Part shown: one piece after another, positions 1 to 8,590 of the stretch
Layout of the letters: each line of letters begins with the position of its first letter
How positions within the stretch are numbered: the first letter of the stretch is position 1
Origin: Rosenbergiella metrosideri
GTDB lineage: Bacteria; Pseudomonadota; Gammaproteobacteria; Enterobacterales; Enterobacteriaceae
Reading direction: 5' to 3'
DNA length: 64,000 nucleotides
Assembly (NCBI RefSeq): GCF_022602565.1
Contig: NZ_JALBCV010000003.1
Location: 125,273-189,272 of the forward strand
Notes under the pieces: model-generated
The model's database searches: none
What the model was told of the DNA's origin: nothing
The model's input: the letters and a program-made list of their open reading frames with translations, nothing else
Program-made: the position numbers and the translations under genes

Positions 1-864
1 ACTCACTCCCCACAGGCTTGCCATCGCCATCGCCAACCAACGTTGATCGCGATAACGCGCAATCACGGTACCAATAACTAAGCCAGGAAGTGCCGTCGCG
101 AGTTGTAGCAGTCCATGTAAGCTACCCGCCTCGGTGGCCGAAAAACCACTGTCCACCAGAAGTGCGGGTAACCAACTGACTAATACGTAATAAATTAGCG
201 AGTTCAACCCTAGATAGAGCGTAATTTGCCAAGCTAAAGAAGAGCGCCAGATCCGTGCATTACTGCTCATCGCCGGGCGCGATAATCCGGTAACCGCCCT
301 CCCCTTGAGCTGTTGTGCCCAGGCTATCAGGGCAATCAAGGGAAAAATCAGTAAGCTTAAGGAGGCTTGCGCCCAACCGAGATGCGTGGCAAGCGGCACC
401 ACCAGCACAGAGGCTAACGCGGCGCTGATGCCCATCGTTAACGAATAAGCCCCGGTCATTTTGGGCAGGATACTGACGAAATCGCGCTTTAATAAACTGG
501 GCAGAATGACATTGCCTACAGCTATGCCGGCGCCGATGATCACCGTACCAAGATACAGGAAGGTGGTCGTCCCCAAGGCACGCAGCACGACCCCGAAACA
601 AATAGCGACCAAGGCCACGGCAACACTGCGTTCTAACCCGAGGTAACGGGTCAAATAAGGCACCAGCGGCGAGAGTAAAGCAAAAGCCAGTAAGGGTAAG
701 GTGGTAAGCAGCCCTACCTGCATAGTGTCCAAATCTAATCTTTGCCCGAGCGTCGCTAACAGCGGAGCGAGTCCTGTAAAAGGAGCTCTAAGCGTTGTCG
801 CAACCAATAAAATCCCAATAACTAACGATTTTTTTGAGTGATGAGTCATAGCAGGTGCCGCCAT
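1..864 (-). CDS. nimT: NimT/CynX-family MFS exporter (3' end outside window)
   Basis: Inner-membrane major facilitator superfamily transporter; the 288 codons seen are about three quarters of the usual ~390-residue protein, the C-terminus being cut by the window edge. By-eye translation gives the family hallmark LRAPFTGLAPLL in the first membrane segment, GLLTTLPLLAFAL in the second, and AGSLHGLLQLATALPGL in the second half, all close to E. coli NimT (YeaN), which exports 2-nitroimidazole and related compounds. I start it at the ATG whose first base is 864, with AGAGAG about 8 bases upstream; an in-frame ATG at 849 has no such site. It is divergent from an AraC-type regulator, the same arrangement as E. 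coli nimT/nimR. Substrate is inferred from homology and context; a cyanate-type CynX transporter is the main alternative. Confidence 0.75.
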   Translation of the reverse strand, partial: MAAPAMTHHSKKSLVIGILLVATTLRAPFTGLAPLLATLGQRLDLDTMQVGLLTTLPLLAFALLSPLVPYLTRYLGLERSVAVALVAICFGVVLRALGTTTFLYLGTVIIGAGIAVGNVILPSLLKRDFVSILPKMTGAYSLTMGISAALASVLVVPLATHLGWAQASLSLLIFPLIALIAWAQQLKGRAVTGLSRPAMSSNARIWRSSLAWQITLYLGLNSLIYYVLVSWLPALLVDSGFSATEAGSLHGLLQLATALPGLVIGTVIARYRDQRWLAMAMASLWGVS

Positions 865-951
865 AGGAAAATCTCTCTTGTTGATAAGCACGTAGCATAC
901 CCCCTCTTCACCAAGGTTAAATCAAGCTATAATGACAATTTATCGCTAAAA
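865..951. promoter_or_regulatory. Divergent nimT/nimR promoter region
   Basis: The 87 bases between the two divergent starts must carry both promoters. A perfect TATAAT lies at 928-933 pointing toward the AraC gene; no good -35 is visible 17 bases upstream, as is common for activator-dependent or autoregulated promoters. If it is used, the leader before 952 is only about 12 bases. I could not identify the regulator's binding site. Confidence 0.4.
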
Positions 952-1746
952 ATGGACAATATGCATATTCCCACTATTCCGCAGGACTTCGATCCGGATC
1001 GTCATCTCGATAAGGTAGGGGTTTTTAGGGTTAAAGCCAGTGAATCTTTCCATGAACTTCCCTTCCATCAACATCGTAAAGGCCAATTAATAGTGCCCTT
1101 GCAAGGCACTATTACCTGCCAAGTAGAAGATGGCATCTGGATGGCGCCAACTGGGCAAGCTATCTGGATTCCGAGCCATGTTATCCATAGTAATAAAGTC
1201 TCTCAGCACGCGGAGTTTTGTTTCGTCTTTATTGAACCGTACAGTGCCGAGATGCCCAAGGAATGCTGCACGTTACGTATTTCCGCTCTGGTCAGAGAAC
1301 TTATTTTTCGTTTAGCGTCTCTTCCTCTAAGCCAGTATCACACCTTGACGACACAGCGTTTGATTGCGGTTCTGCTCGACCTGCTGGTTGAACAGCCAAT
1401 AGGTAAGTTACAGCTACCGATGTCCAACCATCCTAAAATCCGTTTATTGGTTGAGGCAATGCAGCAGCCCGGCCAAGTGAAGCATCCTGCAGCCTATTGG
1501 GCAAAAAAATTGGCAGTGAGTGAGAGAAGCTTAGCAAGGCTAATGATCAATGAAACCGGGTTGAGTTTTCGTCCCTGGCGACAGCAGTTACAGCTAATTA
1601 TCGCGATCAATCGACTGGTGGTCGGCGAGCGCGTGGAGATTATCGCCCATGAACTGGGCTATGAATCGGTGACAGCATTTATCACCATGTTTAAGAAAGC
1701 GCTAGGCATAACCCCTGGCCAATATCGACAAGAGTTCAATGCCTAG
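952..1746 (+). CDS. nimR: AraC-family regulator, NimR-like
   Basis: Transcription factor with an N-terminal cupin-like sensing domain (residues ~10-120; HQHRKGQLIVPLQG resembles the AraC cupin strand) and a C-terminal double helix-turn-helix of the AraC type (residues ~165-262; AKKLAVSERSLARL and ELGYESVTAFITMFKKALGITPGQYR). Length is 264 residues from the ATG at 952; a second ATG lies at 961. The open frame extends upstream to 838, but that would overlap the divergent transporter, so it is not used. E. coli NimR (YeaM) represses its own gene and nimT; this pair has the same divergent layout. It ends 13 bases before the convergent cytochrome gene. The identification as NimR rests on the neighbour more than on residue-level recall. 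Confidence 0.7.
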   Translation: MDNMHIPTIPQDFDPDRHLDKVGVFRVKASESFHELPFHQHRKGQLIVPLQGTITCQVEDGIWMAPTGQAIWIPSHVIHSNKVSQHAEFCFVFIEPYSAEMPKECCTLRISALVRELIFRLASLPLSQYHTLTTQRLIAVLLDLLVEQPIGKLQLPMSNHPKIRLLVEAMQQPGQVKHPAAYWAKKLAVSERSLARLMINETGLSFRPWRQQLQLIIAINRLVVGERVEIIAHELGYESVTAFITMFKKALGITPGQYRQEFNA

Positions 1747-1759
1747 CATGACCGAGGGC

Positions 1760-2152
1760 TTAACGGTACTTACGATGATTTTCGTTACGTAACGCCGAAA
1801 TCTGTTGGGCAGTCTGCTTAGCGTCGGCTAGCTTACCAAGCTTTACCTGTTGCTCGGCTTGATCAACTTTAGCAATCAATTGGTCAAATGCATTGCGCCA
1901 GCCCTGCATGGCCGGACTCTGCGGTGCACTCCCTGCTAACGAGGGTGGCGTCGCAGTTTTGGCGTCTTTCGCTGCAGCACGCATTTGCGTTAACGCCTGC
2001 TGCATTTCACTAGGCTGGTTACTGCTTAACACCGTGCTCAGCCCTGAAGAGAGGCTCAGCATATCCCCTTCTAAGTCTGCGGCCCGCGCGGTGAAGGTAA
2101 ACGAGGAACAAAACAGCGCAGAGCTCAGTACGACCAAACTAATTTGTCGCAT
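1760..2152 (-). CDS. cybC: Cytochrome b562, periplasmic
   Basis: Small soluble periplasmic heme protein of unknown physiological partner. The 130-residue precursor has a Sec signal peptide ending in ARA, and the mature protein starts ADLEGDM, so the axial methionine falls at mature position 7 as in E. coli. The second axial ligand is the histidine in the C-terminal NHRKYR. The central segment MRAAAKDAKTATPP matches the four-helix bundle family. A purine-rich GGGAAG lies about 7 bases before the ATG. It follows tldE by 12 bases on the same strand, as in E. coli, and is probably cotranscribed. In laboratory E. coli strains this gene is often defective; here it is intact. Confidence 0.93.
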   Translation of the reverse strand: MRQISLVVLSSALFCSSFTFTARAADLEGDMLSLSSGLSTVLSSNQPSEMQQALTQMRAAAKDAKTATPPSLAGSAPQSPAMQGWRNAFDQLIAKVDQAEQQVKLGKLADAKQTAQQISALRNENHRKYR

Positions 2153-2164
2153 ACTATCTTCCCT

Positions 2165-3505
2165 TTATTGGCCAGCGATGCTCATCTGTTCTAACAAAAT
2201 CGATCCACATTGAATATTGCCTCGTTCGTCAATATCGTCGCCGACCGTTACCATCGTACGCCACATGTCCTGTAAATTACTGGCGATGGTGATTTCACTG
2301 ACAGGATATTGAATTTCACCCTTCTCAACCCAAAAACCTGCTGCGCCGCGTGAATAGTCACCGGTCATTGCGCTAACGCCCTGCCCCATCAATTCGGTGA
2401 CCACAAGTCCGGTGCCCATCCTTTTGAGTAACTGCTCAAAGCTTTGTCCCTGACCGGCCAAACGCCAGTTATGGATCCCCCCCGCGTGCCCCGTGCTCTG
2501 TAACCCCAGTTTGCGAGCAGAGTAGCTAGTCATTAGCCAAGTTTGTAAAACCCCTTGGTCGATAATGGTACGTTGTTGAGTACGTACGCCTTCGCCATCG
2601 AAAGGCGAGGATGCCGTTCCCTTAATTAGATGCGGTTGTTCGGTAATCGATAACCACTCTGGGAAGATTTGTTTACCCAAACTATCGAGTAAAAAGGTCG
2701 ATTTACGATAGACACTGCTACCGCTGATAGCTCCAACAAGGTGGCCAATCAGTCCACTTGCCACTTCCGGTGCAAAAAGCACTGGCGCTTTACGGGTCGA
2801 GAGTTTTTGGGGAGACAGACGCGACAGTGTGCGGCGTGCACACTCTTGCCCTACCCACTCTGCACTTTTCAGATCAGCAAAGTCACGCCCTGAGGTATAA
2901 GCATAGTCACGTTCCATCTGACCATTCTGCTCGGCAATCACCGAACTAAACATCGAGTGGCGGGTTGAACAGTAGCTTTTCAAGAATCCGTGACTGTTTC
3001 CAAAGACGCGTATCCCCGCATGGCTACTGAAGCTTCCCCCTTCGCTATTGACGATACGGGAATCTGCTTCCAGTGCCGCTTGCTCAGCTGCCGCCGCATA
3101 CTCGATTGCGCGATCGGGAGTGATGGCTAAGGGGTGATAAAGGTCTAGGTCGGGGGCATCCCATGCCAGTAAAGAGGCTTCAGCCACATCGGAGAAAGGA
3201 TCTTCTGAAGTATAGCGAGCAATATCGATTGCCGCCTGCACCGCACGCTCGATCGCCGCTGGGCTTAAATCGGTGGATGAGGCGCTGCCTTTGCGCTGCC
3301 CCAGATAAATGGTGATACCTAAGGCCCCATCGCTATTAAATTCAACGTTTTCAACTTCGCCATAGCGAGTGCTTACGCTCAGTCCAGTCGTTTTATTGAC
3401 GGCGACTTCTGCGCCATCTGTACGGCTTTTCGCGAAGGTTAAGGCATGTTCGACTGCGTGTTCAAGAACCTGTTGTTGTTCTAAAACTTGAAGAGATTCA
3501 CTCAT
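2165..3505 (-). CDS. tldE: Metalloprotease subunit TldE (PmbA)
   Basis: Cytosolic partner of TldD in the heterodimeric TldD/E protease that degrades unfolded peptides, matures microcin B17 and cleaves the CcdA antitoxin. The frame is open to 3667, but similarity to E. coli PmbA begins at the ATG at 3505 ([10 protein letters not shown]), giving 446 residues against 450 in E. coli. Recognisable blocks are [20 protein letters not shown] near the N-terminus, [16 protein letters not shown] in the middle and [20 protein letters not shown] near the C-terminus. The TldE subunit lacks the HExxxH zinc motif of TldD, and none is seen here. It is divergent from darP, the E. coli order. Confidence 0.95.
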   Translation of the reverse strand: MSESLQVLEQQQVLEHAVEHALTFAKSRTDGAEVAVNKTTGLSVSTRYGEVENVEFNSDGALGITIYLGQRKGSASSTDLSPAAIERAVQAAIDIARYTSEDPFSDVAEASLLAWDAPDLDLYHPLAITPDRAIEYAAAAEQAALEADSRIVNSEGGSFSSHAGIRVFGNSHGFLKSYCSTRHSMFSSVIAEQNGQMERDYAYTSGRDFADLKSAEWVGQECARRTLSRLSPQKLSTRKAPVLFAPEVASGLIGHLVGAISGSSVYRKSTFLLDSLGKQIFPEWLSITEQPHLIKGTASSPFDGEGVRTQQRTIIDQGVLQTWLMTSYSARKLGLQSTGHAGGIHNWRLAGQGQSFEQLLKRMGTGLVVTELMGQGVSAMTGDYSRGAAGFWVEKGEIQYPVSEITIASNLQDMWRTMVTVGDDIDERGNIQCGSILLEQMSIAGQ

Positions 3506-3619
3506 TGCTCTGCCATCTGCTGTTATCTGAAGGTAGAATGAGTTTAACAGAGTCAGAGAACAATTTCGCAGTCTGGCTGTAACCTGATAGCATAAGCCAC
3601 TTTTTTTAGGAGCCCTACC

Positions 3620-4162
3620 ATGATTAACCCGCCCGATGAGTGGCTCGACCACCAGCCCGACCCACAAGATGAAGAAGACGAAGAGATTATCTGGGTCAGT
3701 AAAAGCGAAATCAAACGTGATGCAGAAGAGCTAAAGCGCCTCGGTATGGAGATGATGGAGTTAAGCAAAAACGAACTCGATCGCATCCCACTCGATGAAG
3801 AGCTACGTCAAGCGATTGAATTAGCCCAGCGGATCAAAAAAGAAGGACGCCGTCGCCAAATTCAATTGATTGGTAAAATGCTGCGTTCACGTGATGAACA
3901 GCCTATTCGCCTCGCGCTTGATAAGCTGAAAAACAGACATAACCAACAGGTTGCCCTTTTCCATAAATTAGAAGTACTGCGTGATCGTCTGATTGAGCAG
4001 GGCGATAGCGCGATGGATGAAGTGATAGAGCTGTACCCTACGGCCGATCGCCAGCAGCTGCGTAGCTTGATCCGTAATGCACAAAAAGAGAAAGCAACGA
4101 ATAAGCCACCGAAATCAGCGCGCCAGATTTTCCAATACTTACGCGAACTTGCCGAAGCCTAA
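3620..4162 (+). CDS. darP: 50S ribosome assembly factor DarP (YjgA)
   Basis: Small highly charged, largely helical protein that binds late 50S subunit intermediates and promotes 23S rRNA maturation. 180 residues (183 in E. coli). The acidic N-terminus (DPQDEEDEE) is followed by the conserved [16 protein letters not shown] segment and the basic [17 protein letters not shown] motif at residues ~73-90, and it ends [15 protein letters not shown] at 3608-3612 sits 7 bases before the ATG. Convergent with mpl, separated by a hairpin. Confidence 0.95.
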   Translation: MINPPDEWLDHQPDPQDEEDEEIIWVSKSEIKRDAEELKRLGMEMMELSKNELDRIPLDEELRQAIELAQRIKKEGRRRQIQLIGKMLRSRDEQPIRLALDKLKNRHNQQVALFHKLEVLRDRLIEQGDSAMDEVIELYPTADRQQLRSLIRNAQKEKATNKPPKSARQIFQYLRELAEA

Positions 4163-4170
4163 TCGTTAAT

Positions 4171-4198
4171 TGCCGCCCAGCATTAATACTGAGCGGCA
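4171..4198. terminator. Hairpin between convergent darP and mpl
   Basis: TGCCGC (4171-4176) pairs with GCGGCA (4193-4198), with an AG/CT pair inside and an AT-rich loop. There is only a weak T-rich tail on either side, so it may stop transcription from both directions inefficiently. Confidence 0.45.
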
Positions 4199-4203
4199 TC
4201 GCT

Positions 4204-5574
4204 TTATTTCACGAGCTTTAACGTCGATAGACTATCTAACAGTTTCTGATGGATCCCTTCAAAACCGCCATTGCTCATTACTAAAATGACATCGCCTGGC
4301 TTCACAGATTTGGTGATCATTGCAACTAAATGCGTGATATCGGCACTCCATTGCACCGGCTGGACGCAGGCTTCTGCAACATCTGAGACCTGCCAAGGGA
4401 TATGGCTCGGTTGGAATAAAAACACTTCATCTGCACGGGCCAATGACGGGGCGAGTTCATTCTTACTGACCCCCAATTTCATCGTATTTGAGCGAGGCTC
4501 AAGTACCGCTAAAATACGGCGGGTGCCGCCGATCTTACTACGCAAAGCAGATAGCGTTGCTAAGATGGCTGTAGGGTGGTGTGCGAAGTCATCATAAACG
4601 TCAATTCCGTTTACCGTTCCACGTAATTCGAGACGGCGTCTCGCATTGACGAATTCGTTTAAGGCTTTTGCTGCATCCTGTGGAGTGATGCCGATGTGTC
4701 GAGCCGCGGCTATCGCCATCAAGCCGTTATGCATATTGTGTTCACCGACCAACCCCCACTCGACCTCTGCTACCACTTCGTTGTTCAGCTTCACCGTCCA
4801 ACGGGAGGCATCCGGAAAGCTTTTCTGTGCAAGCCACTGGCCCTGTGGACCCGTTGTCTCTTGCTCACTCCAGCAGCCCATCCCGATAACGTGACGTAGG
4901 TTGTGATCCTGCTCTGGCCAGATCACTTTACCTTTCCCCGGCACAATACGCAGCAAATGATGGAATTGCTTTTTCACTGCATTTAAGTCATCAAAGATAT
5001 CTGCATGGTCAAATTCGAGGTTATTCAGCACCAGCGTACGTGGACAGTAATGTACGAATTTCGACCGCTTATCGAAGAAGGCGCTGTCATATTCATCTGC
5101 CTCAATAACGAAAAATGGGCTATCGCCTAAACGAGCTGAAACATCAAAGTTACCCGGTACGCCGCCGATGACAAAACCCGGTGCCATGCCACACGACTCG
5201 AGGATCCACGCGACCATCCCCGAAGTGGTAGTCTTACCGTGGGTTCCGGCAACGGCGATCACCCAGCGATCACGCAGAATAAAATCATGCAACCACTGCG
5301 GACCTGAGACATAAGGGATATTCTTTTCCAAAACTGCTTCGACGCAAGGATTCCCCCGCGACATCGCATTACCGATAATCACTAAATCTGGAGCGGGGTT
5401 AAGCTGCTGTGGGTCGTAGCCTTGGGTCAGGCTAATGCCTTGTTGCTCCAATAAGGTGCTCATCGGTGGATATACGTTCGCATCAGACCCTGTAACGTCG
5501 TGTCCCAAAGCGCGCGCGAGAATGGCTAAGCCACCCATAAAGGTGCCACAGATACCGAGAATATGAATTCGCAT
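4204..5574 (-). CDS. mpl: UDP-MurNAc:L-alanyl-gamma-D-glutamyl-meso-DAP ligase Mpl
   Basis: Cytosolic ATP-dependent Mur ligase that re-attaches recycled murein tripeptide to UDP-MurNAc. Start chosen at the ATG at 5574 (MRIHILGICGTFMGG), which matches E. coli; the frame runs five codons further to a GTG at 5589. 456 residues (457 in E. coli). The N-terminal dinucleotide fold GICGTFMGGLA and SDANVYPPM are present, then the Mur-ligase P-loop GTHGKTTTSGM at residues ~108-118, the acidic EADEYDSAFFD, and the C-terminal domain with DDFAHHPTAI and LEPRSNTMKLG. Divergent from fbp, as in E. coli. Confidence 0.96.
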   Translation of the reverse strand: MRIHILGICGTFMGGLAILARALGHDVTGSDANVYPPMSTLLEQQGISLTQGYDPQQLNPAPDLVIIGNAMSRGNPCVEAVLEKNIPYVSGPQWLHDFILRDRWVIAVAGTHGKTTTSGMVAWILESCGMAPGFVIGGVPGNFDVSARLGDSPFFVIEADEYDSAFFDKRSKFVHYCPRTLVLNNLEFDHADIFDDLNAVKKQFHHLLRIVPGKGKVIWPEQDHNLRHVIGMGCWSEQETTGPQGQWLAQKSFPDASRWTVKLNNEVVAEVEWGLVGEHNMHNGLMAIAAARHIGITPQDAAKALNEFVNARRRLELRGTVNGIDVYDDFAHHPTAILATLSALRSKIGGTRRILAVLEPRSNTMKLGVSKNELAPSLARADEVFLFQPSHIPWQVSDVAEACVQPVQWSADITHLVAMITKSVKPGDVILVMSNGGFEGIHQKLLDSLSTLKLVK

Positions 5575-5717
5575 AAAGAGATCTACCACTAAGTTTTTTG
5601 TACAGTTTACCTATATCGCATTTAGGAGCAACTCAGAGGATTGATTTGATCCGGTCCGCGGTGTAGCTTGACTATACTGTTAATGAAAAGTAAACCAATT
5701 TACGATCAGGATACGCA

Positions 5718-6710
5718 ATGAAGACCTTAGGCGAATTTATTGTTGAAAAACAAGCAGACTTTCCCCATGCCACCGGTGAACTCACCGCCCTTCTTTCAGC
5801 AATCAAACTTGGCGCGAAAATCATTCATCGCGATATCAATAAAGCGGGCTTAATAGATATTCTCGGTGCCAATGGTGTCGAAAATGTGCAAGGCGAGCAA
5901 CAGATGAAGCTCGACTTATACGCGAACGAAAAATTAAAATCGGCGTTAAAAGCTCGTGGGATCGTTGCCGGGATAGCGTCTGAGGAAGAGGACGAGTTCG
6001 TTATTTTCGAAGGTTTCGAAGACGGCCGTTATGTGGTCTTAATGGATCCGCTAGACGGATCTTCAAACATTGATGTTAACGTCTCTGTAGGAACTATTTT
6101 CTCTATCTATCACCGTGTCACACCGGTTGGCACACCGATTACCGAAGAAGATTTTATGCAACCTGGCCGCCAACAAGTGGCCGCCGGTTACGTCGTCTAC
6201 GGTTCGTCGACCATGTTGGTGTATACCACCGGTAACGGCGTCAACGCCTTCACCTATGATCCATCATTAGGGGTATTCTGCTTAAACCAAGAGCGGCTTA
6301 CCTACCCACCGACTGGAAAAATGTACTCTATTAATGAAGGTTATTATGTGCATTTCCCTGTTGGCGTCAAAAAGTATCTAAAATTCTGCCAAGCAGAAGA
6401 CGAGGCCTCCCACCGCCCTTATACCTCACGCTACATCGGCTCATTAGTGGCTGACTTCCACCGTAACCTTCTTAAAGGCGGTATTTACCTCTATCCACAA
6501 ACGGCAAGTCATCCAAAAGGAAAACTACGTTTGTTATACGAGTGTAACCCAATGGCTTTCTTAGCCGAGCAAGCGGGGGGGAAAGCCAGCGATGGAGTTA
6601 ACCGTATTCTCGATTTGAAACCGCAAACCATTCATGAACGTTGCCCATTTTATGTCGGTAACCAATACATGGTGGAAGATGTCGAACGTTTTATCAGTGA
6701 AAATCAATAA
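5718..6710 (+). CDS. fbp: Fructose-1,6-bisphosphatase class I
   Basis: Gluconeogenic enzyme hydrolysing fructose 1,6-bisphosphate to fructose 6-phosphate, cytosolic, Mg-dependent and AMP-inhibited. 330 residues against 332 in E. coli, collinear throughout. The metal-binding signature [10 protein letters not shown] is at residues ~110-119 preceded by the acidic SEEEDEF; the substrate-binding [17 protein letters not shown] and [14 protein letters not shown] are intact. AGGA lies about 9 bases before the ATG. It has its own promoter region in the 143 bases shared with divergent mpl; TATACT at 5673-5678 is a possible -10 but no convincing -35 is visible. Confidence 0.97.
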   Translation: MKTLGEFIVEKQADFPHATGELTALLSAIKLGAKIIHRDINKAGLIDILGANGVENVQGEQQMKLDLYANEKLKSALKARGIVAGIASEEEDEFVIFEGFEDGRYVVLMDPLDGSSNIDVNVSVGTIFSIYHRVTPVGTPITEEDFMQPGRQQVAAGYVVYGSSTMLVYTTGNGVNAFTYDPSLGVFCLNQERLTYPPTGKMYSINEGYYVHFPVGVKKYLKFCQAEDEASHRPYTSRYIGSLVADFHRNLLKGGIYLYPQTASHPKGKLRLLYECNPMAFLAEQAGGKASDGVNRILDLKPQTIHERCPFYVGNQYMVEDVERFISENQ

Positions 6711-6749
6711 GCGATTAAAAATTCGGACACATACTGGTGCGTAATTCGC

Positions 6750-6755
6750 TATAAT
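6750..6755 (+). promoter_or_regulatory. Likely -10 of the ppa promoter
   Basis: A perfect TATAAT in the 83-base gap between fbp and ppa. It would start transcription about 30 bases before the ppa ATG. The -35 side (around 6727-6732) is poor, so strength cannot be judged. Confidence 0.45.
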
Positions 6756-6793
6756 GCGCACCACAAATTTTACTGATAAATAGGAATCAACCC

Positions 6794-7324
6794 ATGAGCT
6801 TGAACCTCGTCGAAGCTGGTAAAGACTTACCTGAAGACATCAATGTTGTGATTGAAATCCCGGCAAACGCTGCGCCGATCAAATATGAAGTTGATAAAGA
6901 ATCAGGGGCTCTGTTTGTTGACCGTTTCATGGCAACTGCAATGTTCTACCCATGTAACTACGGTTACATCAACCACACGCTTTCTTTAGATGGTGACCCG
7001 GTTGATGTTTTAGTTCCAACCCCATACCCATTACAGCCTGGTTCAGTCATCCGTTGCCGTCCAGTCGGCGTACTGAAAATGACCGACGAGTCAGGCGAAG
7101 ACGCTAAAGTCATTGCTGTGCCACACAGCAAACTGTCTAAAGAGTACGATCACATCAAAGATGTGAATGATCTGCCTGAGCTACTGCGCGGCCAAATCGC
7201 ACACTTCTTCGAGCAATATAAAGCGCTGGAAAAAGGTAAGTGGGTGAAAGTTGAAGGTTGGAGCGACGCTGCTGCGGCGAAAGCAGAAATCGTTTCATCT
7301 TTCGAGCGCGCTAAACAGAAGTAA
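6794..7324 (+). CDS. ppa: Inorganic pyrophosphatase, family I
   Basis: Essential cytosolic hexameric enzyme that hydrolyses pyrophosphate and drives biosynthetic reactions. 176 residues, identical in length to E. coli Ppa. It carries the family signature [12 protein letters not shown] with the catalytic aspartates, the upstream FYPCNYGYI, and the metal-binding [15 protein letters not shown] lies 9 bases before the ATG. Codon choice is strongly biased, as expected for a highly expressed protein. A strong terminator follows. Confidence 0.97.
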   Translation: MSLNLVEAGKDLPEDINVVIEIPANAAPIKYEVDKESGALFVDRFMATAMFYPCNYGYINHTLSLDGDPVDVLVPTPYPLQPGSVIRCRPVGVLKMTDESGEDAKVIAVPHSKLSKEYDHIKDVNDLPELLRGQIAHFFEQYKALEKGKWVKVEGWSDAAAAKAEIVSSFERAKQK

Positions 7325-7345
7325 TTGTTTTAATAGAATCATGAT

Positions 7346-7381
7346 TACCCCACTATTGGTTTCAATGGTGGGGTATTTTTT
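7346..7381 (+). terminator. Rho-independent terminator of ppa
   Basis: A 12-bp stem (TACCCCACTATT with AATGGTGGGGTA, one G-U pair) with loop GGTTTC is followed by a run of T ending at 7381. It starts 21 bases after the ppa stop codon. Confidence 0.9.
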
Positions 7382-7574
7382 ACTTAGTATGGAAAGAATG
7401 AGTGCTAATAATAGGCAAATTAAATCAAAGGCCGACGCAGTCATCCATATTACTGAGACATACCTCATCCAAGCTTCTATCTTCAAACTATTCTCTTCTA
7501 AAAATTATAAGCAGGATCGTTACTGCTAAGTAAGAAAATTTTCTTCTTTTCGTATAATTTTATAAAAAATCTAC

Positions 7575-7772
7575 TCACTGGACAAACACCCCAAAACCCA
7601 TCATATGATTGAATGAATTAGGAGCAGGGAATAAATGCTTTTTGTTAAAAAGAAAAACTAAATTTTTATAATTTTCCTTATTCGCTAAATAGAGAAAAAA
7701 CGACAGTAAAATAAGTCCACTCGCACATAACCCTAAAAATAAGCCAGTCCAAGCGAAGAGGTATTCAAGCAC
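7575..7772 (-). CDS. Small predicted membrane protein, possible immunity protein
   Basis: 65-residue frame starting at a GTG (7772) with a good GGAG 7 bases upstream; the open frame extends to 7832 but the ribosome site favours this start. The protein has one long hydrophobic stretch (residues ~3-30: LFAWTGLFLGLCASGLILLS is its core) followed by a basic, aromatic tail (NKENYKNLVFLFNKKHLFP). The GTG follows the stop of an upstream glycine-zipper reading frame (7777-7779) by 4 bases, a coupling often seen between a pore-forming effector and its membrane immunity protein. I do not recognise the family. It could also be a remnant no longer translated, since the upstream frame is broken. Confidence 0.4.
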   Translation of the reverse strand: MLEYLFAWTGLFLGLCASGLILLSFFLYLANKENYKNLVFLFNKKHLFPAPNSFNHMMGFGVFVQ

Positions 7773-7776
7773 TAAT

Positions 7777-7990
7777 TTACTCCAAAAACACATTGAATAG
7801 TTTCTCACCGGCCACGCTACCCGCATAGCCACCTGCGATAGATCCTATTGCTGCGCATGCTACGCCCCCCCCCCAGTGCTTAAAGCAAACTTAGTGTATT
7901 CTTTAAAAGCCAGTAGACAGATCTAATGTATCAACAACTTCTCTTGTATTAAGGGTATTAAAAAGCGTCAGCCATCGGAGGTTCTACTGA
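7777..7990 (-). pseudogene. Broken 3' end of a glycine-zipper (effector-like) gene
   Basis: Read on the minus strand, three segments in different frames join into one plausible protein tail: LRWLTLFNTLNTREVVDTLD..., then FKEYTKFALSTGG, then GGVACAAIGSIAGGYAGS and VAGEKLFNVFLE ending at TAA 7777-7779. The first frame breaks at a run of four T (one T too many), the second at a run of ten G (plus-strand C at 7865-7874), where 8 or 11 G would restore the frame. An in-frame amber codon lies just upstream of the first segment. The alternating Gly/Ala pattern is a glycine zipper, typical of membrane-inserting toxin tails. No longer parent gene is visible. The identity as a toxin is inference. Confidence 0.4.
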
Positions 7991-8240
7991 GATGGCGGCT
8001 CAATATGACGTTTCTTTCGATGTCTGAAAACAGAATAGATAACGATGGATAGCTCCGCAGATAGGAATTAAGCTTAGTAGCAGATTAAAGGTTATAGTGT
8101 AAACGACCGTGATAGCGTCAAACCTCTCTATCATCACTGGTTCTAATACCAGACAGGTCAGAGAACAGTGACTATTTTAATTGTTGAACGCAGTACAGCT
8201 TAATGAACCCTGCCGTACTGCTTTCAAGACGGCTTTTCTA
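7991..8240. other. Unassigned region downstream of ytfP
   Basis: No frame here looks coding on either strand. On the minus strand a short basic, tail-like segment (SVFRHRKKRHIEPPSQ) ends at a stop and may be a further relic of the decayed gene. A 7-bp inverted repeat (GCAGTAC 8190-8196 with GTACTGC 8215-8221) lies close to the ytfP stop codon and could end its transcript, though no T-run follows on the minus strand. Confidence 0.35.
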
Positions 8241-8588
8241 TTAAGAGTTCTCACTCCTCTCAAGCCAATCACCACTCGGTATTTGCGGGCGGCTTGCCAC
8301 AGAACGCTGATAAATATACATCCAAGCGCTGCCATAAGGCGTTGAAACCAACTGACGCTTGTACTCGCCCCCTTTGGTTCTTAAGGCATCCAATTCACCT
8401 AAGGTCGTGGCATCGATACGATACACTTCACCCTCAATCGTCCCTACACCGGGGATTACCCCCGGATAGTGGCCAAGATTATAGAGCTCGTAGCCTTCGA
8501 CTTGACAGTCACCCAGCCATTGAGCGTTGGTCATCCAATGACTATTTCCCTGCTTACGTCTTAAACTGCCATAGACAATGATTCGCAT
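8241..8588 (-). CDS. ytfP: Gamma-glutamylcyclotransferase-like protein YtfP
   Basis: Small GGCT-fold protein. The N-terminal MRIIVYGSLRRKQGN carries the family YGSL motif that binds the gamma-glutamyl group; the conserved acidic residue falls in EGEVYRID (residues ~53-60), and PYGSAWMYIYQR forms the last strand. 115 residues against 113 in E. coli, with near-identical N-terminus and core. The physiological substrate in enterobacteria is unknown. Its start lies 2 bases after the stop of tamB, so it is the distal gene of the tamA-tamB-ytfP operon, as in E. coli. Confidence 0.93.
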   Translation of the reverse strand: MRIIVYGSLRRKQGNSHWMTNAQWLGDCQVEGYELYNLGHYPGVIPGVGTIEGEVYRIDATTLGELDALRTKGGEYKRQLVSTPYGSAWMYIYQRSVASRPQIPSGDWLERSENS

Positions 8589-8590
8589 AG

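Noticed and set aside
838..951. N-terminal extension of the AraC regulator back to 838
   Set aside because: It would overlap the first codons of the divergent transporter, and has no family similarity; the start at 952 gives the normal length.
7295..7486. Minus-strand frame with one hydrophobic segment antisense to the end of ppa
   Set aside because: It runs through the ppa terminator and into the ppa coding region in antisense, so it is most likely chance, although it could be a truncated relative of the small membrane protein at 7575-7772.
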